Positions 41,177-50,291 of a stretch of 64,000 bases of DNA are shown here, in pieces. Within the stretch, counting starts at the first letter, position 1; every line of letters starts with the position of its first letter. The notes under the pieces are model-generated. The model did no database searches and had not been told where the DNA came from. It saw nothing but the letters and a program-made list of their open reading frames with translations. This stretch comes from Iamia sp038233075 (GTDB lineage: Bacteria > Actinomycetota > Acidimicrobiia > Acidimicrobiales > Iamiaceae): positions 30,641-94,640 of the forward strand of contig JBBSMQ010000014.1 of the NCBI GenBank assembly GCA_038233075.1. The letters are read 5' to 3'. The position numbers and the translations under genes were made by a program.

Positions 41177-41181
41177 CCGCG

Positions 41182-41445
41182 GTGACCACCTTCGACCAGC
41201 TCCACACCACGCTTCTGTCTCGGGCCGCGACGCGGCCCGAGGGGTCGGCCACGGTCGTCGCCCTCGACGAGGGCATCCACGCCATGGGCAAGAAGGTGCT
41301 GGAGGAGGCGGGCGAGGTGTGGCTGGCGGCCGAGCACGAGGACGACGATGCCCTGGCCCTGGAGATCTCCCAGCTCCTGTACCGGCTCGGGGTCGTGATG
41401 GTGGCCCGCGGCCTCACCCCCGCCGACGTCTACCGACACCTCTGA
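41182..41445 (+). CDS. hisE: Phosphoribosyl-ATP pyrophosphatase
   Basis: An 87-aa all-alpha pyrophosphatase for step 2 of histidine synthesis. The start TFDQLHTTLLSRAATRPEGS, the metal-binding KKVLEEAGEVWLAAEHED and LYRLGVVMVARGLTPADVY all fit HisE. GTG 41182 is 5 nt after the nadE stop, so they are co-transcribed. The usual partner hisG is absent here. Confidence 0.93.
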   Translation: MTTFDQLHTTLLSRAATRPEGSATVVALDEGIHAMGKKVLEEAGEVWLAAEHEDDDALALEISQLLYRLGVVMVARGLTPADVYRHL

Positions 41446-41543
41446 GAGCGATGGCTCCGGTGGCGCAACCGGCCGTGGTGCCCATCGCCACCGCCCTCGC
41501 ATCTCCCCCTCACCCTCGCCCATGACCTGAGGAGCGCTCGCCT

Positions 41544-42188
41544 GTGACACCGCCCGCTGACCGACCCTTCGACGCCGTGGTCTTCGACCTCTCGGGCGTG
41601 GTCATCACCTCGGCCTTCGATGCCATCGCCGACATCGTCGCCGGGGCCGAGAGCCGGGAGGCGGCCCTGGCGCTGCTGCTCGGCCCCTATGACGCCGACA
41701 CCGACCACATGTGGCACCGGGTCGAGCGGGGCGAGGTGCCGATCACCGACTGGGTCGCCTGGGTGACCGAGGAGGCCGCCGCCGCCGGTGCCACCATCGA
41801 CTGGGATGCGTTCGGCGGGATGATGGGACGCCTCACCGTGCACGAGGTGGTGGTCGACCAGGTCCGCTCGCTGCGGGACGAGGGCTACCGCACCGCCCTC
41901 TGCACCAACAACGTCCGGGAGGGGTCGCAGTCGTGGCGGGAGCTGGTACCCGCCGAGGACCTCTTCGACGCCGTCGTGGACTCCTCGGCGGTGGGCCTGC
42001 GCAAGCCCGACCCTCGAATCTACCTCCACACCCTCGAGCTCCTGGGCGTCGCCGACCCCGGTCGGGCCGTGTTCCTCGACGACCACCCCGGCAACGTGGC
42101 CGGCGCCGAGCGGGCCGGCCTCGTCGCCCTGCTGGTCGCCGACCCCGTCGACGCCATGGCCGCCCTCGACGCCCTCCTGGCTGGCTGA
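41544..42188 (+). CDS. HAD-superfamily hydrolase (IA type)
   Basis: A 214-aa HAD phosphatase/dehalogenase-like protein: motif I AVVFDLSGVV (nucleophile Asp), motif II LCTNNV, motif III RKPDPRIY and motif IV VFLDDHPGNVAGA. The second aspartate of DxD is Ser, as in the epoxide-hydrolase-N-terminal group, so a classical phosphatase acid/base may be missing. GTG 41544 follows GAGGAG. The substrate is unknown. It is followed by an EamA transporter in the same direction. Confidence 0.87.
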   Translation: MTPPADRPFDAVVFDLSGVVITSAFDAIADIVAGAESREAALALLLGPYDADTDHMWHRVERGEVPITDWVAWVTEEAAAAGATIDWDAFGGMMGRLTVHEVVVDQVRSLRDEGYRTALCTNNVREGSQSWRELVPAEDLFDAVVDSSAVGLRKPDPRIYLHTLELLGVADPGRAVFLDDHPGNVAGAERAGLVALLVADPVDAMAALDALLAG

Positions 42189-42239
42189 GCCGGTGCGGCC
42201 CGTCGTGGCCCCCGGGTCGATGCGCGGGGCGGACGGTCC

Positions 42240-43127
42240 TTGAGCCGACTGACGCAGGGTGCCGGCCTCCTCGCCCTGGCGGGGTTCCTGTGGGGCAGCA
42301 CGTTCCTGGTGATGCAGCGCGCCATCGACACCGCCGAACCAGTCCCGTTCCTGGGCGCGCGGTTCCTGATCGCAGCCGCGGCGCTGGCCCCGGTGGCCCT
42401 GCGCCGGCCGTCCCGCGGCGGTGAGGTGCGCCTGGGCGTGCTGGCCGGTCTGGTGCTGGCGTCGGCCTACCTCCTCCAGACCTTCGGCCTGCGCGCCACG
42501 ACGACCTCGACCTCGGCCTTCGTCACCTACCTGCTGGTGGTCATCGTCCCCCTCATGGTCGGCGTGGTCGACCGGGAATGGCCCGGTCGACGCCTGGTGG
42601 TGGGCGTCGGGCTCGCGGTCGGCGGCCTGTGGCTGCTCTCCGGCAGCGGGGGCGATGCCTTCGACCGGGGCGAGGTGCTCACCCTCGGCTGTGCGGTCGC
42701 CTTCGCCGGCCATCTCGTGGTGGTGGGCCGGATCACCGGTCGCCTGGACGCCGTGCGGTTCACCTTTGTGCAGATCCTCACCGTCGGGGTGGTCTGCGCC
42801 GTCCCGGGGTTCTTCCTCGGCGGCTACGACCTCGGTACCGGAGCCTGGAGCGCGGCCGCCTTCACCGGGGTGCTCGCCACCGCGCTGGCGTTCCTCTGCA
42901 TGGTCGCTGGACAGCGCATCGTGCCCAGCTCCCGGGCTGCGCTCGTGCTGCTCATCGAGCCCGTCTCGGCTGGCATCCTGGGCGTGGCCACCGGCGAGCA
43001 GCTCGGAGTCCGCGGCCTGGCCGGGGCCAGCCTCATCCTGGCGGCGATCGTGCTGGTCGAGGTGGCCCCGCTCCTGCGGGGCGGCGTGGTGAGCGACCCA
43101 GCCATCGAGCCCACCGTCCGTGGCTGA
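42240..43127 (+). CDS. EamA/DMT-superfamily transporter
   Basis: A 295-aa membrane protein with about ten hydrophobic helices in two EamA halves. The start AGLLALAGFLWGSTFLVMQRA, the first-repeat YLLQTFGLRATTTSTSAFVT and the second-repeat ALAFLCMVAGQRIVPSSRA are typical of drug/metabolite exporters. TTG 42240 is the proposed start. The substrate is not predictable. It is followed by a decayed toxin–antitoxin remnant. Confidence 0.88.
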   Translation: MSRLTQGAGLLALAGFLWGSTFLVMQRAIDTAEPVPFLGARFLIAAAALAPVALRRPSRGGEVRLGVLAGLVLASAYLLQTFGLRATTTSTSAFVTYLLVVIVPLMVGVVDREWPGRRLVVGVGLAVGGLWLLSGSGGDAFDRGEVLTLGCAVAFAGHLVVVGRITGRLDAVRFTFVQILTVGVVCAVPGFFLGGYDLGTGAWSAAAFTGVLATALAFLCMVAGQRIVPSSRAALVLLIEPVSAGILGVATGEQLGVRGLAGASLILAAIVLVEVAPLLRGGVVSDPAIEPTVRG

Positions 43128-43183
43128 GAGGGCGTCAGCTCACGCCGTGGCCAGGACGACGTCCAGCTCTCGGGCGAACCCAG

Positions 43184-43386
43184 GTCACCCCCGACGAGTG
43201 GGGCGCTCCCGCCGATCTCGTCTCCGCAGCGACCCGCGACGTCCACCGCCGCCTCGACTCCGAGGAGCGGACCGGCGGTCACGGCCCGTGGTGACCCGGG
43301 GCGAGGTCTGGTGGTCGGAGAGCCCTGACTGGGGCGCCGACCGGTGCTGGTGCTCACCCGAAATGGCACCCTACGCTGGTCGGGCC
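43184..43386 (+). pseudogene. MazEF-like toxin-antitoxin remnant
   Basis: An open frame at 43184-43294 ends like a small antitoxin (ADLVSAATRDVHRRLDSEE). Its stop overlaps a GTG (TGGTGA, as in coupled pairs) that begins VTRGEVWWSESPDWGA, the typical MazF/PemK N-terminus. One base later in frame it continues PVLVLTRNGTLRW, again MazF-like. The toxin is then cut off by the promoter of the next gene, so most of both genes is missing. Confidence 0.65.
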
Positions 43387-44001
43387 ATGGCCGCCGACCC
43401 GCCCCCGACCGTTCCCGGACCGGCGCCACCGACACCCCCCCGCGCGATGCTGGCTCTGGGTGCGGTGCTCGGCGCCGGAGCCTGGTGGTGTGACCAGGTG
43501 TTCCGCGTCGCCGGAGGGTGGGTGCCCTCGACCCCCGAGGCCGCGGCCCGGGCCCACCTGGCCGAGCTGTCACGGGTGGTCGGTGACCACGGCGTGGTCC
43601 TGCGCCGTCACCTGCCCCGCCCCACCGGCACCGATCCGGAGACCTGGGTCGCACCGCCGTTCCCCACCTCCTCGGACGTGGCCGGGCTCCTGGCCGCTCT
43701 GGACACCTCACCGGCACGGTTGGCAGGTCTGCACCGAGCCCTCGTCCCCCGGTTGCTGGTGGCCTGGAACACCCTTCGCCACGACCCGAGCCCGACCCAC
43801 CGCGGTGTGGCCCGCACCGTCGGCCACGCCCACCACGACCTGGTGGGCCTCTGGCACGAGGGGGAGGCCATCCTGCAGACCTCGATCGATGCCGATCCGG
43901 AGGCGGCCGAGGCCGTCCTCGGCGCGTCGGGGGCGGTCGAAGCCGCTCTCGTGGGCTCGGGCGGGCTCATCGGGCCGACCCCCCCGGCGCCGCCGCGCTG
44001 A
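43387..44001 (+). CDS. Hypothetical protein
   Basis: A 204-aa protein with no recognised domain. After a Pro-rich start there is a moderately hydrophobic segment (AMLALGAVLGAGAWWCDQVF), then helical stretches, RLAGLHRALVPRLLVAW and a His-rich VGHAHHDLVGLWHEGE. The helices might form a bundle. TACGCT lies 9 nt before the ATG at 43387, so it is probably leaderless. It lies just upstream of the sigma factor. Confidence 0.6.
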   Translation: MAADPPPTVPGPAPPTPPRAMLALGAVLGAGAWWCDQVFRVAGGWVPSTPEAAARAHLAELSRVVGDHGVVLRRHLPRPTGTDPETWVAPPFPTSSDVAGLLAALDTSPARLAGLHRALVPRLLVAWNTLRHDPSPTHRGVARTVGHAHHDLVGLWHEGEAILQTSIDADPEAAEAVLGASGAVEAALVGSGGLIGPTPPAPPR

Positions 44002-44266
44002 ACCTCGAAGCGACCCCTGACCTGGGGTGTCGCCCGTCGGGCGGCCATCTCGTGGCGCCACGTCCAGGTCTGCGGTGCGGGTCCCGGAGAAGACGCGGTC
44101 GACGAGGGGTGGGGAGGGTATTGACCAAGCCGGTACCCTGAGAGATCAGAGATCGTTGGCCAGTGGGCGCAGTGGCGCCCCGTAGAGGTCGCCAGCCCCG
44201 TCGATCGTCGACCTCACCGGGGATCTGTCCGTTCACCCACCGGCCCACCGGCCACAAGAGCAGAGG

Positions 44267-45211
44267 ATGACAGCCTTGGCAAAGGAGCGCGTCGAGCGCG
44301 ACGAGGAGGATCTCGTTCGCCTCTACCTCACCGACATCGGGCAGTACCCCCTGCTCACCAAGGACGACGAGGTGCGTCTGGCCCAGGCCATCGAGGCCGG
44401 GGCCGAGGCCCGCACCACCCTGGAGTCGGGCACCAAGGTCACCCCGGCCAAGAAGCGCGAGCTGCGCCGCACCGCCCGGGACGGCGAGAAGGCCGAGCGC
44501 ACCTTCGTGCAGTCGAACCTGCGCCTGGTCGTCTCCATCGCCAAGAAGTACCAGGCCTCGGGTCTGCCGCTGCTGGATCTCATCCAGGAAGGCAACCTGG
44601 GCCTCATGCACGCGGTCGAGAAGTTCGACTGGCGCAAGGGGTTCAAGTTCTCCACCTACGCCACCTGGTGGATCCGCCAGGCCATCACCCGTGGCATCGC
44701 CAACACCGGTCGCACCATCCGCCTCCCGGTCCACGCCGGTGACACCCTGGCCCGCTTGCAGAAGGCCCGGGCTCGCCTCGAGCTCAAGCTCGGGCGCCCG
44801 GCCACCCTCGCCGAGCTCTCGGCCGAGGTCGAGATGCCCGAGGACAAGGTCACCGAGGCCCTGCGCTTCGCGGCCGAGCCCCTCTCCCTGTCCGAGCCCT
44901 TGCGCGAGGATGGCGACGCCGAGCTGGGCGACGTGGTCGAGGACCGCTCCGCCGAGTCCCCCTTCGAGGTGGCCGCCACCGCCCTCCTGCCCGAGGAGAT
45001 CAACCGCCTCCTCGGTCCGCTCGACGACCGCGAGCGCGAGATCCTGAAGCTGCGCTTCGGCCTCGATCGCGGTGAGCCCCGCACCCTCGAGGAGGTGGGG
45101 GAGCACTTCAACCTCACCCGGGAGCGCATCCGCCAGATCGAGGCCCGGGCAATGTCGAAGCTGCGCCACCCCTCCTCCGACACCGGCGCCCGCGACCTCC
45201 TCGCCGTCTGA
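44267..45211 (+). CDS. RNA polymerase sigma-70 family factor (RpoD/HrdB-like, group 1/2)
   Basis: A 314-aa sigma factor. Region 1.2 is LVRLYLTDIGQYPLLTKDDE, region 2 is FVQSNLRLVVSIAKKYQASG and DLIQEGNLGLMHAVEKFDW with FSTYATWWIRQAITR, region 3 includes RTIRLPVHAGDTLARL, and region 4 is LDDREREILKLRFGL plus LTRERIRQIEARAMSKLRH. It lacks the long region 1.1 of primary sigma factors, suggesting group 2. ATG 44267 is shown; TTG 44276 has a better-spaced GAGGA. TACCCT at 44134 gives a leader of about 125 nt. Confidence 0.93.
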   Translation: MTALAKERVERDEEDLVRLYLTDIGQYPLLTKDDEVRLAQAIEAGAEARTTLESGTKVTPAKKRELRRTARDGEKAERTFVQSNLRLVVSIAKKYQASGLPLLDLIQEGNLGLMHAVEKFDWRKGFKFSTYATWWIRQAITRGIANTGRTIRLPVHAGDTLARLQKARARLELKLGRPATLAELSAEVEMPEDKVTEALRFAAEPLSLSEPLREDGDAELGDVVEDRSAESPFEVAATALLPEEINRLLGPLDDREREILKLRFGLDRGEPRTLEEVGEHFNLTRERIRQIEARAMSKLRHPSSDTGARDLLAV

Positions 45212-45361
45212 GGCACCGCCGCCCCGCGGCGCGGCACAGGAACATCGGCGGCATGGCGCCGTCGTCGGCGATGGCTCGGATGACGCCCGGGGTGTCGCCG
45301 AGCCTGACGGCGCCCGCATCGCGCCGGACCTCCATCGCGCCCTGTCGTGGCAGAGGCGGGG

Positions 45362-46063
45362 TCAGTGCGTGCGCTCGCGGCGGGGCAGGTGGGCGGCATC
45401 GCCCAGGCCGCGCAGCGACCAGATGGCCGCGCCCGCGAGGGGGGTCGTCTGCAGCACCGCCACCGAGGCGTGGCCCATGCGGAACCGCTCCCAGTCCCAG
45501 GGCTCCTTGTCGACGCCCAGCAGGTGGGCGACCAGGGTGCTGTTGGTGCCACCGTGGGCCACCGCCACGACCCGCTCGGGAGCCCGGTCGGCCACGTCCC
45601 ACAGGCCGTGGTCGGCGGCCGGGGTCACGCCCAGAGACGCCAGGGCGGCCTCGGCGCCGGTCACGATGCGGTCGTGGAAGGCGCGCAGCGGTTCTGCTCC
45701 CGCCAGCCCGTCCCACCAGCGCTCCCGCGGCCAGTCCCGCTGGCTCGCGAAGGCCTGCTGCACCACCTCGATGGGACTCTCGTCCCAGTCGTCGGGCATC
45801 TGCAGCTCGAGCAGCCAGTCGTGGGTGACCGGACTGAGCCCGACGGCCGCAGCGACCGGTGCCACCGTCTCCTGGGCCCGGCGGGCGGGAGCCACCCGCC
45901 GGGGGCCGCGCGCCCCGTCGCCCGGCTCGGCCTCGGGATTCGCGATGCGGCTCGCGACCCGCTCCGCCTGGGCCCGGCCCCGCGCGGTGAGGGCGGGATC
46001 GTTGCGGTTGCGGCCATCGACGACCCACTCGGGCTCACCGTGGCGGATCAGCACCAGCTCCAT
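45362..46063 (-). CDS. Histidine phosphatase superfamily protein
   Basis: A 233-aa phosphoglycerate-mutase-like phosphatase. LVLIRHGEPEW holds the phospho-accepting His9-type residue, and VVAVAHGGTNSTL supplies the second catalytic His. A broad-specificity phosphatase role is most likely. The ATG at 46063 has TACGGT 6 nt upstream (leaderless). It is convergent with the sigma factor gene. Confidence 0.88.
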   Translation of the reverse strand: MELVLIRHGEPEWVVDGRNRNDPALTARGRAQAERVASRIANPEAEPGDGARGPRRVAPARRAQETVAPVAAAVGLSPVTHDWLLELQMPDDWDESPIEVVQQAFASQRDWPRERWWDGLAGAEPLRAFHDRIVTGAEAALASLGVTPAADHGLWDVADRAPERVVAVAHGGTNSTLVAHLLGVDKEPWDWERFRMGHASVAVLQTTPLAGAAIWSLRGLGDAAHLPRRERTH

Positions 46064-46190
46064 CGGACGACCGTAGGCGGCGAGGGCTGAGGGGATGCAC
46101 CGGGGTGAGCCTCAGGTCGGGCTCATCATCGGAGACGCGCTCGCGAACCGATCCCGCGACCAGAGGAGCCGACACCAGTAGGGTGCGGCC

Positions 46191-46268
46191 ATGCCCAAGA
46201 AGATCCTGATCCTGCTCGTCGTCGCGGTGCTGGGTGGTTTGGCGTTCAAGAAGCTGCGCGCCGTCTGA
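46191..46268 (+). CDS. Tiny membrane protein (25 aa)
   Basis: PKKILILLVVAVLGGLAFKK is a lysine-flanked hydrophobic helix, followed by LRAV. TAGGGT ends 6 nt before the ATG, a perfect leaderless promoter. It resembles the beginning of DLW-39-type small actinobacterial proteins but lacks the DLW tail. Too short for ordinary gene callers. Confidence 0.5.
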   Translation: MPKKILILLVVAVLGGLAFKKLRAV

Positions 46269-46303
46269 CCAGGGGCGATCGCCGGGCGGCCTGCCCGCCG
46301 GCG

Positions 46304-47212
46304 TCAGCGCCGCCCGAGGCGGGGCCGGCGTGGCGTCGGAGCTCGGCCGACGGCGCGGCGCACCGGCTGGCTCCAGTCGACCACGGTGCGGGCCAGGTCC
46401 GAGATCTGTCGCGCCGTGGCCGTGACCGATCGCTCCCGGTGCAGCCACCACCAGGCGGCTGCCCCTGCGGCTGCGGTGGCGGCCAGCCCACCCCCCACCA
46501 CCGCGGTCGGCCCCGGCGGAGGCATGCTCACCCGCTCCCGCAGCGGCACCTTGTGGGTGAACCACCGCACCTCCCACCCCCGGTCGGCCGCCACCTTGGC
46601 CAGGTCGCGGTCCGGGTTCACCGCCACCGGGTGGCCCACCGCGGCGAGCATGGGCTCGTCGGTGATCGAGTCCGAGTAGGCGAACGACTGCTCCAGGTCG
46701 ATGCCCCGGGCCGCCGCCACCTCGCGCATGCGCTCGGCCTTGGCCGGACCGTAGGCGTAGAAGGCCACCTCCCCGGTGTAGCGACCGTGGGCATCGAGGT
46801 GGGCCCGGGTGGCGATGGCCTCGTCGACGCCCAGGTAGCGCGCGAGCGGAAGGACGATCTCCTCGGGTGAGGCGGAGATGATGTAGGCCCGACGCCCGGC
46901 CGCCTGGTGGGCCCGGATCAGCTCCACCGCCTCGTCGTAGACGATGGGCTCGATGACCTCCTCCAGGGTCTCGGCCACGATGTCGCGGACGTGGGCCTGG
47001 TCCCAGCCCGCGGTGAGGGCGAGCACCTTGGTGCGCATGCGCGCCATGCGCTCGGCATCGGCGCCCAGGTAGAGGTAGACGAGCTGGCCGTAGAGGGCCC
47101 GCAGGAGCAGCCAGCGGTTGAGCAGACCGGCCCGATAGAGGGGCTTGCCGAAGGCGACCATCGACGCCTTGGCGATGACCGTCTTGTCGAGGTCGAAGAA
47201 GGCGGCCTCCAT
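46304..47212 (-). CDS. HAD-IB hydrolase (SerB-like) with C-terminal membrane segment
   Basis: A 302-aa HAD subfamily IB protein: AAFFDLDKTVIAKAS (motif I), IISASPEEIV (motif II), and AYSDSITDEPML (motif IV). A hydrophobic helix TAVVGGGLAATAAAGAAAWW then a basic tail suggest membrane attachment. In mycobacteria and streptomycetes a homologue sits next to the Tad/CpaE genes, as here. TAGGGT 6 nt before ATG 47212 indicates leaderless transcription. The phosphate ester substrate is unknown. Confidence 0.88.
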   Translation of the reverse strand: MEAAFFDLDKTVIAKASMVAFGKPLYRAGLLNRWLLLRALYGQLVYLYLGADAERMARMRTKVLALTAGWDQAHVRDIVAETLEEVIEPIVYDEAVELIRAHQAAGRRAYIISASPEEIVLPLARYLGVDEAIATRAHLDAHGRYTGEVAFYAYGPAKAERMREVAAARGIDLEQSFAYSDSITDEPMLAAVGHPVAVNPDRDLAKVAADRGWEVRWFTHKVPLRERVSMPPPGPTAVVGGGLAATAAAGAAAWWWLHRERSVTATARQISDLARTVVDWSQPVRRAVGRAPTPRRPRLGRR

Positions 47213-47371
47213 GGCCTCACCCTACGGATGTCGACGGTCGTCACGAGGTGGGCATCGGGCACACCGGGAGCCGATGTCGCCGGACCCCTTGCGCCCGGGC
47301 CCCGGGCGCGCGATGGTGGCGGCCTCGCTTCCCCCGCTGAGACCTTCTCTCTTCGCGCCCGGGAGGCACCC

Positions 47372-48031
47372 GTGCTCCTCACCTGCTGGTCGGTGAAGGG
47401 CGGCGTCGGCACCACTGTCGTCACCGCCGCACTCGCCACCACCCTCGCCCACGCCCATGCCGACGAGGGCGGCGCCCTGGCGGTCGACCTCGCCGGCGAC
47501 CTGCCGGCGGCGCTGGGTCGACCCGACCCTCGGGACCCGGGCCTCACCGGCTGGACGTCGGCCGGTCCTGACGTGGCCGCCGATGCCCTGGCCCGCCTCG
47601 AGCTGGCGGTCGGGCCCCACCTCTCCCTCCTGCCTCGCGGGCGGGGTGAGCACGGCCCGTCCGCTCGTCACCACCTCCTGGCTCGCATCCTCGACGCCGA
47701 CCCACGACCGGTGGTGCTCGACGCCGGGGTGGTCACCGCCGGCAGCCCGGTCCTGCCAGTGGTGGCCCAGGCCAGCCGATCGCTGCTGGTGGTGCGGGCC
47801 TGCTACCTGGGGCTCCGCCGAGCGGTCGACGCCCCGGCCCGCCCGACGGGCGTGGTGCTCGTCACCGAGGAGGGCCGCACGCTCCGGCGGGCGGACGTGG
47901 AAGCGGCGATCGGCGCGCCGGTCGTGGCCGAGGTCCCTCACGATCGCGGCGTCGCCCACGCCGCCGACACGGGTCTCCTGGCCCGCCGGGTGCCACGCAG
48001 CCTCGAGCGCTCGCTGCGGGCCGCGGCATGA
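47372..48031 (+). CDS. CpaE/Ssd-like ParA-family ATPase of the Tad locus
   Basis: A 219-aa P-loop ATPase with deviant Walker A WSVKGGVGTTVVTAAL. The remainder is shortened and divergent (VVLDAGVVT, LLVVRACYLGLRRAV). CpaE-like proteins help place the pilus machine at the pole; mycobacterial Ssd is linked to septum placement. GTG 47372 follows GGGAGG. It begins the tad operon and overlaps cpaF by 4 bp. Confidence 0.85.
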   Translation: MLLTCWSVKGGVGTTVVTAALATTLAHAHADEGGALAVDLAGDLPAALGRPDPRDPGLTGWTSAGPDVAADALARLELAVGPHLSLLPRGRGEHGPSARHHLLARILDADPRPVVLDAGVVTAGSPVLPVVAQASRSLLVVRACYLGLRRAVDAPARPTGVVLVTEEGRTLRRADVEAAIGAPVVAEVPHDRGVAHAADTGLLARRVPRSLERSLRAAA

Positions 48032-49398
48032 GCGAGCGCAGCGAGGGAGCCAGGCCGCCCAGCTCGACCCCGGTCGGCCGGGCGGGCGGCGCCGACGGCG
48101 GCGGCGGCATGGTCCTGGCTCTGACCGAGGTGACCGACGAGGTGCACCGACGCGTCCTGGCCGCCGCCTCCATCCCGGCCGCCCTCGAGCCCGGCGCCCT
48201 CGCCGATCTGGTGCGTGACGTGGCTCCCCTGCTGGCGCCGGCCGATGTGGCCACGGTGGTGGCCCAGGTCCGCGACCGGGCCACCGGGCTCGGTCCCCTC
48301 GAACCACTGCTGGCCGACGAGACGGTCACCGAGGTGATGGTGAACGGTCCCGGCCCGGTGTGGGTCGAGCGCCACGGTCACCTCGCGCTCACCGGCGTGG
48401 AGGTCGACGAGCGGGCCGTCGCCCAGCTCGTGGCCCGGGTCCTCGCCCCCGTCGGAGCTCGCGCCGACCGGGCCAGTCCCCTGGCCGACGCCCGCCTGCC
48501 CGACGGGTCGCGAGTGCACGTCGTGGTCCCTCCCCTCGCCGTGGACGGGCCCTGCATCACCATCCGCCGCTTCGGCACCCGCGTGGTGCCCCTCGGTGCC
48601 TTCGTCGACACCGAGGTCGAGGCGCTCCTGGTGCGGGCCGTCGCCGAGCGCCGCCAGGTGGTGGTCAGCGGTGGTGCCGGGGCCGGGAAGACCACGCTGC
48701 TGAACGCCCTCGCCGGGCTCATCCCCGGCCACGAGAGGGTGGTCACGGTGGAGGACGCCGCCGAGCTGCGCCTCCCCGGCGACCACGTGGTCCGGCTCGA
48801 GGCCCGTCCCGCGAGCGTGGAGGGGACGGGTGCCATCACCATCCGCGACCTGGTCCGGGCCGCGTTGCGGATGCGACCGGACCGCATCGTGGTGGGGGAG
48901 GTCCGTGGCCCGGAGGCGCTGGACATGCTCCAGGCCATGACCACCGGCCACGACGGCTCGCTCAGCACCTGCCACGCCAATGGGCCCGACGATGCCCTCC
49001 GTCGGCTGGAGACCATGGTCCTCATGGGCGCGGACCTGCCCCTGCGCGCGGTGCGGGAGCAGATCGCCAGCGCCATCGATCTGGTGGTGCAGGTCGCCCG
49101 GCGCCCCGACGGCTCCCGTCGGGTGGTGGAGGTGGCCGAGGTCAGCGACGATCCTGATGCCCCGGTGCGCACCACCACCCTCGCCACCGGCAACGGCTGG
49201 CGTACCGCCCCGAGGCGCCGAGCCCGGCGCCCCGGACCCGACGACGGTCGGTCGCCCGTCGGTCCCGCCTCGATGGACGGCGCTGGCGGCGTGGGCGAAG
49301 GTGTCGACCGTGGTGGTCGCGGGCCGGGGGCCGATCCTGCGGGTGCGGTCGCCAGCGGCGCCACCGGGGCCGCGAGCACTCTCGGCGGACGGAGGTGA
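48028..49398 (+). CDS. tadA: TadA/CpaF-family pilus assembly ATPase
   Basis: A 456-aa secretion ATPase powering Flp pilus assembly. PLEPLLADETVTEVMVNGP, Walker A GGAGAGKTTLLNALAG, the Asp box VVTVEDAAEL, Walker B RMRPDRIVVGEVRG and the His box TGHDGSLSTCHAN are all present. A Gly/Arg/Pro-rich tail of about 65 residues follows. It overlaps tadB by 4 bp. Confidence 0.94.
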   Translation: MSERSEGARPPSSTPVGRAGGADGGGGMVLALTEVTDEVHRRVLAAASIPAALEPGALADLVRDVAPLLAPADVATVVAQVRDRATGLGPLEPLLADETVTEVMVNGPGPVWVERHGHLALTGVEVDERAVAQLVARVLAPVGARADRASPLADARLPDGSRVHVVVPPLAVDGPCITIRRFGTRVVPLGAFVDTEVEALLVRAVAERRQVVVSGGAGAGKTTLLNALAGLIPGHERVVTVEDAAELRLPGDHVVRLEARPASVEGTGAITIRDLVRAALRMRPDRIVVGEVRGPEALDMLQAMTTGHDGSLSTCHANGPDDALRRLETMVLMGADLPLRAVREQIASAIDLVVQVARRPDGSRRVVEVAEVSDDPDAPVRTTTLATGNGWRTAPRRRARRPGPDDGRSPVGPASMDGAGGVGEGVDRGGRGPGADPAGAVASGATGAASTLGGRR

Positions 49399-50291
49399 CG
49401 GCGGTGGCCGCGGTCGGGGTGGTCCTTTCCCTGGCCTGTGCGCGCGCCGGTCGACGGGTCGGGGGGACCGACCAGCTCGATCCGGACTCGAGGGCGCAGA
49501 CGACCGTCGGGGCCCACGCCCGTCGACGCCCACCGACCCGGGCCCTGCTGGGTGCGTGGTCGGGCGCTCTCGCATCGGCCGGCATCGACGGTGACCCCCG
49601 GCGTTGGCTCCGGGTGGCGGCGGGGGTGACGGCGGTGGGTAGCGGGCTGGCGGCCCTGAGAGGTGGACCGGCCGGCGGCGTGGTGGTGGCCCTCGTCATC
49701 GGCGTGTCTCTCGTCCTCGGCCTACGGGCCGTGCGGGGACGCGGCCCTCGTCGGGCCGACGCTGCGCTGCCCGACCTCCTGGAGCACGCGGCGCGGGATC
49801 TGAGGGCCGGTCTGGACCTGCCCACCGCCCTGGCGTCGGCCGGGGCGACGGTCGGTGGCGTCCACGGGCGCGAGGTCCGGACCGTGGTCGATCGCGTCGA
49901 TCGGGGATCGACGCTGGTCGGCGCCCTCCGGCCCTGGACCGACGCCCATCCTCGGTCCTCGGTCCGGGTGTCGGTCGCGGCCCTCGAAGTCGCCTCGGAG
50001 GCGGGGGGAGCCCGCGCCCGGGCCCTCGACGGCATCGCCGCCACCCTGCGGTCGCGCGCGGTGGTGGCGGAGGAGGCGCGGGCGCTGGCCACCCAGGCCC
50101 GGGCATCGGCTGCGGTCATGGTCGCGCTCCCGATCGTGGTCGCCGCCCTGGGCAGCGCCGCCGATCCGCGCCTGGCCCGGACCCTCCTCGGCACCCCGAT
50201 CGGCCTGGGCTGCGTCGTCGCCGCCGGTGTCCTCGACGGTGCTGGCGCCTGGTGGATGCAGCGGGTCGTCGACGGAGCGCAGCACCGATGA
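49395..50291 (+). CDS. tadB: TadB-like type II/IV secretion inner membrane protein
   Basis: A 298-aa protein with N-terminal and C-terminal hydrophobic helices and a T2SSF domain (DAALPDLLEHAARDLRAGLDL, RVSVAALEVASEAGGARARAL). It forms the inner-membrane platform with TadC. The start overlaps tadA, and its stop overlaps tadC (ATGA). Sequence similarity is moderate, so the assignment leans on position. Confidence 0.85.
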   Translation: MTAVAAVGVVLSLACARAGRRVGGTDQLDPDSRAQTTVGAHARRRPPTRALLGAWSGALASAGIDGDPRRWLRVAAGVTAVGSGLAALRGGPAGGVVVALVIGVSLVLGLRAVRGRGPRRADAALPDLLEHAARDLRAGLDLPTALASAGATVGGVHGREVRTVVDRVDRGSTLVGALRPWTDAHPRSSVRVSVAALEVASEAGGARARALDGIAATLRSRAVVAEEARALATQARASAAVMVALPIVVAALGSAADPRLARTLLGTPIGLGCVVAAGVLDGAGAWWMQRVVDGAQHR

